Assembly: GCF_947500605.1 (NCBI RefSeq)
Contig: NZ_CANMSJ010000010.1
Location: 62,001-126,000, forward strand
Origin: an uncultured Lacinutrix sp.
GTDB lineage: Bacteria > Bacteroidota > Bacteroidia > Flavobacteriales > Flavobacteriaceae
Direction: 5' to 3'
DNA: 64,000 nt
Part shown: positions 36,697 through 45,367 of the stretch, piece after piece
Layout: the number at the start of each line of letters is the position of its first letter
How positions within the stretch are numbered: the first letter of the stretch is position 1
Notes under the pieces: generated by a model
Seen by the model: only the letters and a program-made list of their open reading frames with translations
Told to the model about the DNA's origin: nothing
Database searches by the model: none
Position numbers and translations under genes: made by a program

Positions 36697-37710
36697 ATGA
36701 TTACAGTTACAATAAACGGTTTTGGTCGAATTGGCCGTCGTGTTTTTAGACTGTTACAAGATCATAAAAATATTAAAGTCGTTGCTATTAACGATTTGGC
36801 AGATGCCAGAACGTTAAGCCATTTACTTAAATACGATAGTATTCATGGTGTTAATAATGCTGAAATTTCTAATACAGAAAATAGCATTATAGTTAACACT
36901 AATGAAGTTATTCTATTAAATCAAAAACATCCAAAAAACATAGATTGGAAACCTTTTAGTCCGGACTTTGTTATTGAAGCCACAGGGAAATTTAAAACTA
37001 CAGAGGATTTAGAATACCATTTAAAAAATGGCGCTAAACGTGTAATTTTAAGTGTTCCTCCAATAGATGACACTATAAAAACCATTGTATTAGGAACCAA
37101 CGAAAACATTTTAGATGGTACCGAAACAATAATTTCTAACGCTTCATGTACCACAAATAATGCAGCTCCAATGATTGCTATTATTAATAAACTTTGTGGT
37201 ATTAACCAAGCCTATATTACCACTATTCACTCATATACTACAGATCAAAGTTTACACGATCAACCGCATCGAGATTTACGTCGTGCAAGAGCAGCAGGCC
37301 AATCTATAGTACCAACTACAACAGGTGCAGCAAAAGCTTTAACTAAAATTTTCCCAGAATTAGCCAACGTTATTGGTGGTTGTGGCATTAGAGTTCCAGT
37401 TGCTAATGGCTCATTAACAGACATTACTTTTAATGTTAAAGAAACAGCTACAATAGAAACCATAAATGCGGCTTTTAAGAAAGCAGCTGAAAATAAATAC
37501 AAAAACATTCTTGAATATACTGAAGATCCAATTGTGTCTATAGACATTGTTGGTAATCCACACTCTTGTATCTTCGATTCTCAAATGACTTCTGTTATAG
37601 GGAATATGGTAAAAATTATTGGCTGGTATGATAATGAAACAGGCTATTCGAGCAGAGTTATTGACTTGATTATCAATTTATCGGAAAGAAAGACACTTTT
37701 ATCGGTTTAA
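36697..37710 (+). CDS. gapA: Glyceraldehyde-3-phosphate dehydrogenase
   Basis: 337-residue glycolytic/gluconeogenic enzyme: NAD-binding NGFGRIG (7-13), INDLAD (31-36; acidic residue favours NAD), catalytic Cys151 in SNASCTTN, catalytic His in TTIHSYTTDQ, phosphate-site residues TTTGAAKA, and C-terminal WYDNETGYS. The zero-base spacing to lipA suggests a lipA-gapA transcript. Whether it is the main glycolytic or a second gap gene cannot be told from the window. Confidence 0.96.
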   Translation: MITVTINGFGRIGRRVFRLLQDHKNIKVVAINDLADARTLSHLLKYDSIHGVNNAEISNTENSIIVNTNEVILLNQKHPKNIDWKPFSPDFVIEATGKFKTTEDLEYHLKNGAKRVILSVPPIDDTIKTIVLGTNENILDGTETIISNASCTTNNAAPMIAIINKLCGINQAYITTIHSYTTDQSLHDQPHRDLRRARAAGQSIVPTTTGAAKALTKIFPELANVIGGCGIRVPVANGSLTDITFNVKETATIETINAAFKKAAENKYKNILEYTEDPIVSIDIVGNPHSCIFDSQMTSVIGNMVKIIGWYDNETGYSSRVIDLIINLSERKTLLSV

Positions 37711-37714
37711 TAAT

Positions 37715-37722
37715 TATATTTG
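37715..37722 (+). promoter_or_regulatory. -7 box for hybrid histidine kinase
   Basis: TATATTTG (TAnnTTTG) immediately after the gapA stop. It overlaps an in-frame TTG at 37720 and lies 21 bases before ATG 37744, which argues for the ATG as start. Confidence 0.55.
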
Positions 37723-37743
37723 TTATTGAAAAATCATCCTAAA

Positions 37744-39963
37744 ATGTCCCAATTCTGCAAAATACTCTGTGCTATGTTTTTGTTTCTTGGAGCACTTGCA
37801 AATGCGCAAGAGCCTACACAAGAAGAACTTGAAACGCTTCAAACACAAGTGAATGCAGAACTTTCTTTTGCTCAAAAAAGTATTGAAGACTCTCAATATC
37901 CTCAAGCCAATGCAAGTTTAGAAAATGCTTTAATTAATGCCGAAAAACTAGCAAACAAAAAGAGCTTAGGAATAATATATTCTAAATTAGGTAAAATTCA
38001 ACACTTACAAGAAAAGCACGACCAAGCAATTACTACGCTTATAAAAGCAGTAGAAGTTCAACGTTTTGCTAAAGACAACTTTAATATTGCTGAAACATAC
38101 AAAACACTTGGAGATGTTTATTTTAGCACTAATAGATATGAAAAAGCTTTAGATTATTACAAATCTGCCGAAACATTATTTAAACAAGAAGATTTACATA
38201 AATACGAAACAGAAGCTGTATTAAAAAAAGGACAAACCTTTTTAGCTTTAAACGAATTTAAAAATGCCGAAAGCACTTTTAACGAAGCCATCTCTTTATC
38301 TAGACGCTTTCAATTCGAAAAACTACTAAGCCGCAGTTTACTTCAATTAGGTGAAGCACAAGCAAAGAATGGAAGCTTAGGCCTAGCTTTAAAAAATGCT
38401 AACGAAGGCTTTAATATTGCAAAAGAAAACAAAATACTAGATGTCTTAAGCGCTGGTTATTTAACATTAAGTAATTTAAAAGAAGCAGATGGCAACTACC
38501 GTCTTGCAAATAAGTACTTAAGAGCACATTTAAAACTTTCTGATTCATTAATGACTATAAAGAGAGCATTAATCTCATCAGAAAAAACAAGCGAACTTTT
38601 AGTATCAAATCAAATTAACTACCAAAAACAAGCGCAAGCAGATTTAGAAGAAGTAGCCAGTTCTAACACATTTACTCAATTAATTACAATATTAAGTATA
38701 GCACTAATTACTATTCTTTCTCTTTTAACCTTATCACTTTACAAAAACAACAATATTAGATTAAAGTCTAACAACGTTTTACATAAAAAAAATAGCGAGT
38801 TAATAGTAAGTAAAGAAAAAGCAGAGCTAGCTTCTAAAACAAAAGCAAACTTTTTATCTACTGTAACCCACGAGCTACGCACACCATTATATGCCGTTAC
38901 AGGTTTAACAAACATGTTGTTGGATGAAAACCCAAAGCCTGAGCAGATACCGCATTTAAAATCGTTAAAATTCTCGGGAGATTACCTACTAACTTTTATT
39001 AACGACATCCTTCAAATTAATAAAATTGAAGCTAATAAAGTAGAGGTAGAAAGCGAAGTTTTTAATTTAAAAAAGAAAATCGCAAATGTTATTTCGGCAT
39101 TAAACAACTCAGCAGTTGGAAACAATGTAAAATTACATTTTGAATACGACGATAATTTACCACACAATTATAATGCCGATCAACTTAAGATATCTCAAAT
39201 ATTAATTAATCTTATTGGTAACTCGATTAAGTTTACTAAAAATGGAGATATATGGGTACGTGCTTCAAAAATTAGCGAAGAGAACGGCGTTTATAACGTT
39301 CGTTTTGAAGTTCAAGATAATGGTATTGGAATAAGCACAGAAAAGCAAGAACATATGTTCGAAAGTTTTTCTCAAGGATCTATTCAAATAAATAGAAAAT
39401 ACGGAGGAACAGGATTAGGACTTTCTATTGTTAAAGGATTAATAGATATTTTAAAAGGAAAAATATATCTTAAAAGTATGCTTGGACAAGGCTCTACATT
39501 CTTTTTCGAACTTCCGCTTCAGTTTGCTGAAGAAGCAATAGAAAAAGAACAAATAAGTTACTTTAAAGATATAAGTGAGGTGGAATTAAGCGATATTAAA
39601 ATTCTTATAGTTGAAGACAACAAAATCAACCAAATGATTACTAAGAAGATTTTAAATAAAATGAAGCTTAAATGTGAGGTTGTAGAAAACGGAGAAGATG
39701 CTGTAGAAAAAATAAAAACTAATACATACGACGTTGTATTAATGGATATTCACATGCCTGGAATTAGCGGTATCGAAGCAACTAAAATTATTAGAACCTT
39801 TAATAAAGACCTTACCATTTTTGCACTTACTGCTGTAACTATTGAAGATAAGATGGTAGAATTTGACGAGGCAGGTTTCACAGATATTATTAGCAAACCA
39901 TTTAAACAAGAAGATTTCGAAAAGAAACTATTCGATGCTTTAATTCTTAAAGAAAATGCTTAA
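37744..39963 (+). CDS. TPR-containing hybrid sensor histidine kinase/response regulator
   Basis: 739 residues from ATG 37744, giving signal peptide ILCAMFLFLGALANAQ. Periplasmic TPR array (about 40-290), one transmembrane helix (LITILSIALITILSLLTLSLY, about 312-335), HisKA with His376 (THELRTPLYAV), HATPase with N box LIGNSIKFT, DNGIGIS and GTGLGLSI, then a receiver domain (ILIVEDNKINQM, phospho-acceptor Asp668 in LMDIHMPG, SKPF). No DNA-binding output domain, so output would be via phosphotransfer or the receiver itself. Its TAA shares bases with the stop of convergent lpxK. Confidence 0.93.
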   Translation: MSQFCKILCAMFLFLGALANAQEPTQEELETLQTQVNAELSFAQKSIEDSQYPQANASLENALINAEKLANKKSLGIIYSKLGKIQHLQEKHDQAITTLIKAVEVQRFAKDNFNIAETYKTLGDVYFSTNRYEKALDYYKSAETLFKQEDLHKYETEAVLKKGQTFLALNEFKNAESTFNEAISLSRRFQFEKLLSRSLLQLGEAQAKNGSLGLALKNANEGFNIAKENKILDVLSAGYLTLSNLKEADGNYRLANKYLRAHLKLSDSLMTIKRALISSEKTSELLVSNQINYQKQAQADLEEVASSNTFTQLITILSIALITILSLLTLSLYKNNNIRLKSNNVLHKKNSELIVSKEKAELASKTKANFLSTVTHELRTPLYAVTGLTNMLLDENPKPEQIPHLKSLKFSGDYLLTFINDILQINKIEANKVEVESEVFNLKKKIANVISALNNSAVGNNVKLHFEYDDNLPHNYNADQLKISQILINLIGNSIKFTKNGDIWVRASKISEENGVYNVRFEVQDNGIGISTEKQEHMFESFSQGSIQINRKYGGTGLGLSIVKGLIDILKGKIYLKSMLGQGSTFFFELPLQFAEEAIEKEQISYFKDISEVELSDIKILIVEDNKINQMITKKILNKMKLKCEVVENGEDAVEKIKTNTYDVVLMDIHMPGISGIEATKIIRTFNKDLTIFALTAVTIEDKMVEFDEAGFTDIISKPFKQEDFEKKLFDALILKENA

Positions 39964-40964
39964 TCTTCAATTTTAGTTTTTACTAATTTATCGAAAGCCT
40001 CATTGTTATCTATTGCTACTTCTATTGGTAAATAATAGAGTTTAGAATTTAAGTTTTCTTCAGCAATTAATCTTACATAATCTTTTTCTGTAGTAATAAT
40101 CAATTCGTTTTTAGATATTGTTTCAATCTCTTTTTTAGAAAAATCATGATGATCACTATATTCTAAATGATTAAAATCTAATCCTTTGTTTCTTAAAAAA
40201 ACAACTAATGGTTTTGCATTTGCAATACCGGTAACAAGCGTAAATGTTTTTAAATTCGATAAAGCAATATTGCCTTTTAAACCAATAACTTCTTTCCCAT
40301 AAGTTATACTACTAAAAAAAACATTTTGATACGGTTTAGGCTTCAACCTGGCTTCTACCTTATTTTTTTCTTCAATAGATAAATTATTAGGACACTTAGT
40401 AACCACAATAATTTGCGCACGCTTTGCTCCTTGTCTTGGCTCTCTTAAATCACCTGTTGGCAAAACAATATCCTTGTAATATAAATTTGAGTAAGTGGTT
40501 AATAAAATATTAAGCTTCGCTTTTACTTTTCTATGCTGAAAGGCATCATCAAGAATAATTAAATTAGGTTGTTTATCGAGAGTTCTAAGATTAGAAATTC
40601 CATTTTGTCTATCCTCATCTACTGAAACTTTAATATCCGCTTTAAATTTATTATAAAACTGAAAAGGCTCATCTCCCAATGTTTGCGCAGAAGCCTCATT
40701 AGAACCTAAAACAAAACCTTTGGTTTGCCTGCCGTAACCTCTACTTAAAGTTGCTAAGCTATACTTGTTTTTTAATAACCGTATTAAATACTCTACCATT
40801 GGCGTTTTACCAGTACCTCCTGCACTCAAATTCCCAACGCAAACAACTGGAAAATCGTAAGATTTAGAAGTTTTAATATCTAAGTCATACAACTTATTAC
40901 GCAACCAAGTAATAACATAGTAAAAGGGAACAATAGGAAATAATAAGACTCTAATAAATTTCAT
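39960..40964 (-). CDS. lpxK: Tetraacyldisaccharide 4'-kinase LpxK
   Basis: Membrane-associated P-loop kinase that phosphorylates the lipid A precursor. N-terminal membrane-anchoring helix (VLLFPIVPFYYVITWLRNKLY), Walker A SAGGTGKTPMVEYL, LSRGYGRQTKG, GDEPFQFYNK and LDDAFQHRKV (catalytic Asp region). 334 residues is full length. Overlaps the convergent kinase gene by 4 bases at the stops, and is divergent from the Nif3 gene. Confidence 0.96.
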   Translation of the reverse strand: MKFIRVLLFPIVPFYYVITWLRNKLYDLDIKTSKSYDFPVVCVGNLSAGGTGKTPMVEYLIRLLKNKYSLATLSRGYGRQTKGFVLGSNEASAQTLGDEPFQFYNKFKADIKVSVDEDRQNGISNLRTLDKQPNLIILDDAFQHRKVKAKLNILLTTYSNLYYKDIVLPTGDLREPRQGAKRAQIIVVTKCPNNLSIEEKNKVEARLKPKPYQNVFFSSITYGKEVIGLKGNIALSNLKTFTLVTGIANAKPLVVFLRNKGLDFNHLEYSDHHDFSKKEIETISKNELIITTEKDYVRLIAEENLNSKLYYLPIEVAIDNNEAFDKLVKTKIED

Positions 40965-40998
40965 TAATAAGGTTTAAGCATAACGAAAGTAAAAATTT

Positions 40999-41006
40999 TA
41001 TATTTG
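40999..41006 (+). promoter_or_regulatory. -7 box for Nif3-like gene
   Basis: TATATTTG 36 bases upstream of ATG 41043; an upstream TTG in frame at 41004 overlaps the box and is unlikely to be the start. Confidence 0.5.
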
Positions 41007-41042
41007 TTAAACAGAAATTCAATTAATCAATTCCTAAAATAT

Positions 41043-42137
41043 ATGATAATTCAAGATGTTATTAATCATTTAGAAGACTTTGCTCCTTTGGCTTACGCCG
41101 AAGACTTCGATAATGTAGGCTTACTTGTAGGAGATAAAAACACAAAACTTACAGGCGTTTTAGTAACACTTGACACTTTAGAAGCCGTAGTTGACGAAGC
41201 TATTAAAAACAACTGTAACCTTATTGTTAGTTTTCATCCTATAATTTTTAAAGGATTAAAAAAGCTTACAGGTAAAACATATGTAGAACGTACTGTTCAA
41301 AAAGCAATAAAAAATGACATTGCTATTTATGCTATTCACACAGCATTAGACAACCATATAAATGGTGTAAACGATATGATTTCTGAACAATTAGGTCTTT
41401 CAAATCGAAAAATATTAATTCCACAAGCACAAACCATAAAAAAACTAACCACTTATGTTCCAAAAGATGAGGCCGAAAATTTAAGACAAGCTCTTTTTAA
41501 TAGCGGTGCTGGCACTATTGGCAATTACAGTAATTGTAGTTTTAATATTGAAGGTGTTGAAACCTATAAAGGCAACGAGAATTCTAATCCTACAAAAGGA
41601 AATAAGGAAAATATTCATTTTGAAAAAGAAACCCAGATAAATGTAACATTTGCAAAGCATTTAGAAGCTAAAATTCTAGACACTTTATTTAAAAATCATT
41701 CTTATGAAGAAGTAGCATACGAGATTACAACTCTAGAGAATAAAAACCAAAATATTGGCATGGGAATGGTTGGAGATTTAGCAAAACCAATGTCCGAAAC
41801 CGAATTTTTCGACTTCCTTAAAACTAAAATGAATACAAAAAACATTCGCCATTCAAGTTTTTTAAATAAGCCTGTTCAAAGAATTGCCGTTTTAGGTGGT
41901 TCTGGCAGTTTTGCAATTCAAGCAGCAAAGTCAGCAAAGGCTGATGTTTACGTTACTTCAGACCTAAAATATCATGACTTCTTTTCTGCAGAAAGCAATA
42001 TTATTTTGGCAGACATAGGACATTATGAAAGCGAACAATACACAAAAAATGGTTTAGTAGCGCATCTTACAAAAAAAATTAGTAATTTTGCAATCGTTTT
42101 ATCGACGACAAACACCAATCCTGTTAAGTATTTTTAA
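41043..42137 (+). CDS. Nif3-like dinuclear-metal hexameric protein
   Basis: 364 residues from ATG 41043 (MIIQDVINHLEDFAPL). GTP cyclohydrolase I type 2/NIF3 family: LLVGD near the start, metal ligands in SFHPIIF, AIHTALDN and DIGHYESEQY. An inserted PII/CutA-like domain occupies the middle (residues about 120-245, TTYVPKDEAENLRQALFNSGAG), as in longer bacterial members. Biochemical function is not settled for the family. The coiled-coil gene follows after 3 bases. Confidence 0.93.
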   Translation: MIIQDVINHLEDFAPLAYAEDFDNVGLLVGDKNTKLTGVLVTLDTLEAVVDEAIKNNCNLIVSFHPIIFKGLKKLTGKTYVERTVQKAIKNDIAIYAIHTALDNHINGVNDMISEQLGLSNRKILIPQAQTIKKLTTYVPKDEAENLRQALFNSGAGTIGNYSNCSFNIEGVETYKGNENSNPTKGNKENIHFEKETQINVTFAKHLEAKILDTLFKNHSYEEVAYEITTLENKNQNIGMGMVGDLAKPMSETEFFDFLKTKMNTKNIRHSSFLNKPVQRIAVLGGSGSFAIQAAKSAKADVYVTSDLKYHDFFSAESNIILADIGHYESEQYTKNGLVAHLTKKISNFAIVLSTTNTNPVKYF

Positions 42138-42140
42138 AAT

Positions 42141-42920
42141 ATGGCAAAGAGTAAAGAAATAAGTGTAGAACAACGTTTAAGAGCTTTATACGATTTACAA
42201 CTAATCGATTCTAGAATCGATGAAATAAGAAGTGTTCGTGGAGAACTACCTTTAGAAGTTAGCGATTTAGAAGATGAAGTCACTGGGTTAAAAACAAGAT
42301 TAGCGAAACTTGAAGACAATTTAGCGTCTACAGATTCTCAAATTAGTGAAAAAAAGAACCTAATTGAAGAAGCTAAAACGTTAATAAAAAAGTACAGCGA
42401 GCAACAAAAAAATGTTAGAAATAACAGAGAATTTAACTCGATTACTAAAGAAGTAGAGTATCAAGAACTTGAAATAGAGCTTGCTGAAAAACACATTAGA
42501 GAGTTTAAAGCACAAATTGAGCAGAAGAAAGAGGTTATTGACAAAACTAAATCTCATGCTAAGGAACGCGAAACGCACCTTAAGCACAAAAAGAATGAAT
42601 TAGATGCAATTTTAGCTGAAACTGAAAAAGAAGAAGAAGCTCTACTTAAAAAATCTGAGGATTATAAGAAGAAAATTGAAGAGCGTTTAGTAAAAGCTTA
42701 TAATAGAATACGTACTAATGTAAAGAATGGTTTAGCTGTTGTACCAATCGAAAGAGGTGCTGCTGGAGGTTCTTACTTTACAATTCCACCACAAGTACAG
42801 ATGGAAATTGCTGCTCGTAAAAAAATTATTACAGATGAGCATTCAGGACGTATTTTAGTTGATGAAGCTTTAGCTGAAGAACAAAAAGAAAAAATGGCTA
42901 AAATGTTTAAAAAACTATAA
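42141..42920 (+). CDS. Coiled-coil protein of the C4 zinc-ribbon family, all zinc Cys lost
   Basis: 259 residues: a long N-terminal coiled-coil hairpin (about 10-185) and a C-terminal segment aligned with the C4-type zinc ribbon of bacterial proteins often encoded beside Nif3. Where typical members have GACGGC and VCEHCGRIL, this has GAAGGS (near PIERGAAGGSYFTIPP) and TDEHSGRIL, so all four ligands are replaced while the surrounding fold residues stay. Translationally linked to the Nif3-like gene (3-base gap) and closed by a strong terminator. Cellular role unknown. Confidence 0.9.
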   Translation: MAKSKEISVEQRLRALYDLQLIDSRIDEIRSVRGELPLEVSDLEDEVTGLKTRLAKLEDNLASTDSQISEKKNLIEEAKTLIKKYSEQQKNVRNNREFNSITKEVEYQELEIELAEKHIREFKAQIEQKKEVIDKTKSHAKERETHLKHKKNELDAILAETEKEEEALLKKSEDYKKKIEERLVKAYNRIRTNVKNGLAVVPIERGAAGGSYFTIPPQVQMEIAARKKIITDEHSGRILVDEALAEEQKEKMAKMFKKL

Positions 42921-42942
42921 TTCCATTTTAAATTATATAATT

Positions 42943-42973
42943 AAGCCTTCATTTTTATGAAGGCTTTTTTTTT
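42943..42973 (+). terminator. Rho-independent terminator
   Basis: Stem AAGCCTTCAT/ATGAAGGCTT with TTTT loop and nine T in total at the 3' side; ends the Nif3/zinc-ribbon operon. Confidence 0.93.
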
Positions 42974-43081
42974 GCTTAATACCCAACAAAGCTAAGATAG
43001 CATTTAACAAAACTTTAAATGATTCTTTGTAAAATACACGACACTTATCCGACTTAACTAAAAACACATATTAAAGCACTT

Positions 43082-43747
43082 ATGAAAAAGATAATACTGT
43101 TAGTTGCAATAAGTTTAGCATTTAGTTGTAAAAACACTGCTCAAAATAAAGAAGACAAAACAAATAGCCAATCTGTAAAAACCGCTAAAGCTATAGAAGT
43201 TCCATTAGAAAACGGAATGGCAAAGGCTTATTTTGCAAGTGGATGTTTTTGGTGTGTAGAAGCCGTTTACGAAAGCGTTAAAGGTGTACAAGAGTCTATT
43301 AGTGGATATTCAGGCGGACATACAAAAAACCCAACTTACCAAGGTAGTAACACAGGTAGAACTGGACATGCCGAAGCTGTTGAAATAATTTATAATCCTG
43401 AGACAGTAAGTTTTGAAACTTTAGTAGACGTTTATTTTGCTTCACAAAACCCTACACAGGTTAACGGACAAGGTAATGATAGAGGTTCTCAATACCGCTC
43501 AATTATTTTTTACCAAAACGATGAGCAAAAACAAGTTATTGAAACAAAAAAAGCTGCATTAGCAAAAAAACTAGGCAAGACTATTGCTGCCGAAGTTTAT
43601 CCTTTTCAAAAGTTTTGGATTGCTGAAGACTATCATCAAGATTATGAGAAATTACACCCTAATAATTCTTACATTCAAAATGTATCTGTTCCAAGGTTAA
43701 AACGTTTTCAAGCTAAAATGCCAGAAGTTTTAAAAGAAAAACATTAG
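43082..43747 (+). CDS. msrA: Peptide-methionine (S)-S-oxide reductase MsrA, lipoprotein form
   Basis: 221 residues. The N-terminus is a lipoprotein signal (ILLVAISLAFSC, C16), so this MsrA is exported to the periplasm or outer membrane. Catalytic Cys55 in GCFWCVE; YSGGHTKNPTY, GHAEAV and FFASQNPTQ-like DVYFASQNPTQVNGQGNDRGSQYRS substrate-binding region; QKFWIAEDYHQDY. It repairs S-methionine sulfoxide in extracytoplasmic proteins. Its TAG shares bases with the stop of the convergent methyltransferase gene. Confidence 0.96.
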   Translation: MKKIILLVAISLAFSCKNTAQNKEDKTNSQSVKTAKAIEVPLENGMAKAYFASGCFWCVEAVYESVKGVQESISGYSGGHTKNPTYQGSNTGRTGHAEAVEIIYNPETVSFETLVDVYFASQNPTQVNGQGNDRGSQYRSIIFYQNDEQKQVIETKKAALAKKLGKTIAAEVYPFQKFWIAEDYHQDYEKLHPNNSYIQNVSVPRLKRFQAKMPEVLKEKH

Positions 43748-44544
43748 AGTTTAGTCGCTTTAATTTCAAAAATAAGAGGATATAATTTATCCTTTGTAAC
43801 ATAATTGCCCGATTTGGTTTCGACTAATTCGGGCAGTACGTTATATGGGCTTTCGTCATACTCGTTTAAATACTCAATTTTTAAACCAGCACTTGTTAAA
43901 GCATTTATGACTTCACTTAAACCATGATTCCAACCGTATTCTTTACTCATCATTTTTGAGTCTTGATTTGCATACGTCCCTTCATATTCCTCGTAGATTA
44001 CTTCATCTTGCATATAACCGTATTTCATAATTGGTTTGCCTTCTAAGTAATCGAACATCCAAACTATTGGATGAAATTCTACCATATAAAACGTGCCTCC
44101 CTTTTTAAGTTTCTCAGCAATCATTTGTCCCCAAGGCTTTAAATCTGGTAACCAACCTATTACACCATAACTAGTAAAAACAATATCAAAAGCACCTTCA
44201 ACATGCTTACTGGCATCTAAAACATTACAGCATACAAATTGGGCTTCTAAGTTTAATTCATCATTAAGCTGTTGCGCTAATTTTACGCCCTCATCACTTA
44301 AGTCTACACCAACACATTTGGCTCCTAACCTACTCCAACTTAAAGTGTCTTGTCCGAAATGACATTGCAAATGCAATAACGATTTACCGCTTACATCTCC
44401 TAATGCATCAAGTTCGAAACGCATTAAAGAAGTTTTCCCTTTTTTAAAAGCTTCCATTGCGTACATATCGCTTTCAGCATGCACTTTTACTTTGTCATTC
44501 CATGTTGCTTTGTTTGCACTAAAGTATTCCGAATTATTACTCAT
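43744..44544 (-). CDS. Class I SAM-dependent methyltransferase
   Basis: 266 residues. SAM-binding motif I LLHLQCHFGQDTLSWSRLGAKCVGVDLS (glycine-poor variant near residue 55), post-I acidic loop VDLSDEG, motif II/III DIVFTSYGVIGWLPDL, then KKGGTFYMVEFHP. Pattern fits a small-molecule methyltransferase group common in Bacteroidota; substrate unknown. Start MSNNSEYFSANKATWNDK. Confidence 0.88.
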   Translation of the reverse strand: MSNNSEYFSANKATWNDKVKVHAESDMYAMEAFKKGKTSLMRFELDALGDVSGKSLLHLQCHFGQDTLSWSRLGAKCVGVDLSDEGVKLAQQLNDELNLEAQFVCCNVLDASKHVEGAFDIVFTSYGVIGWLPDLKPWGQMIAEKLKKGGTFYMVEFHPIVWMFDYLEGKPIMKYGYMQDEVIYEEYEGTYANQDSKMMSKEYGWNHGLSEVINALTSAGLKIEYLNEYDESPYNVLPELVETKSGNYVTKDKLYPLIFEIKATKL

Positions 44545-44674
44545 AATCTCACAGTTGGTTTATTTCATGTGTTGCTATTCATTACTTTTTAGCGTCACAT
44601 ATTGTTCGTTATTAATCATTTCTTTTAACAATCAAATTTTGAACAAGCTCGTTTCAAAACTAATTAATATTTCT

Positions 44675-44682
44675 TAGCTTTG
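44675..44682 (+). promoter_or_regulatory. -7 box, candidate promoter of the kynurenine cluster
   Basis: TAGCTTTG matches TAnnTTTG, 17 bases before the ATG at 44700. kynU follows that lipoprotein gene by 17 bases with no other promoter-like site between, so this box may start the kynurenine operon. Confidence 0.5.
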
Positions 44683-44699
44683 AAAGAAAACCAAAAACC

Positions 44700-45350
44700 A
44701 TGTATAGATTATTAATTGTTTGCTTGCTTATTCTTTCATCTTGCAAAAAAGAAACGCCTCAAAAAGAATATACGTTAGCCGAAAAAATAGCTAATGCACA
44801 TGGTTTCGAAAACTGGGATAAAGTAAAAGAATTTCATTTTTCATTTAATGTCGATAAAGACAGTTCTCATTTTGGTCGCTCATGGATTTGGAAACCAAAA
44901 GCTAATGAAGTAACGATGCTTACAAAAAAAGATACGATTACATATAAGACCTTTAAAATTGAACAAGAAAGTTTAGAAGCAGATCGTGCTTTTGTTAATG
45001 ATAAATATTGGGCGTTATTTCCATTTCAATTAGTTTGGGATACTAGTGCAACTCTTGGAGAAACTTCTAAAACCGAAGCTCCAATAAGTAAAAAAGAACT
45101 TAATAAAGTTACGTTAACCTATCCTGTAAAAGGAGGTTATACTCCTGGTGATGCATACGATATTTATTACGACGATACTTACACTATAAAAGAATGGACT
45201 TTTAGAGAGGCGAATGCAAAAGAGCCATCTATGACTAATACTTTTGAAAACTATAAAGATTTCAACGGAATAAGTATTGCACAAGATCATAAAAAAGCTG
45301 ACGGTAATTGGAACCTCAACTTTACAAACATTAAAGTAATTACAGAATAA
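44700..45350 (+). CDS. Lipoprotein of unknown function upstream of kynU
   Basis: 216 residues with lipobox LILSSC (C15), then KKE. The mature domain is beta-rich (KVKEFHFSFNVD, RSWIWKPKANEVTML, TVSYPVKGGYTPGD-like LTYPVKGGYTPGDAYDIYYDD, GISIAQDHK). It looks like a single lipoprotein-type beta domain (a family seen widely in Flavobacteriaceae), function unknown. 17 bases before kynU, so probably the first gene of that transcript. Confidence 0.75.
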   Translation: MYRLLIVCLLILSSCKKETPQKEYTLAEKIANAHGFENWDKVKEFHFSFNVDKDSSHFGRSWIWKPKANEVTMLTKKDTITYKTFKIEQESLEADRAFVNDKYWALFPFQLVWDTSATLGETSKTEAPISKKELNKVTLTYPVKGGYTPGDAYDIYYDDTYTIKEWTFREANAKEPSMTNTFENYKDFNGISIAQDHKKADGNWNLNFTNIKVITE

Positions 45351-45367
45351 TTTATAAAACCAACCAA

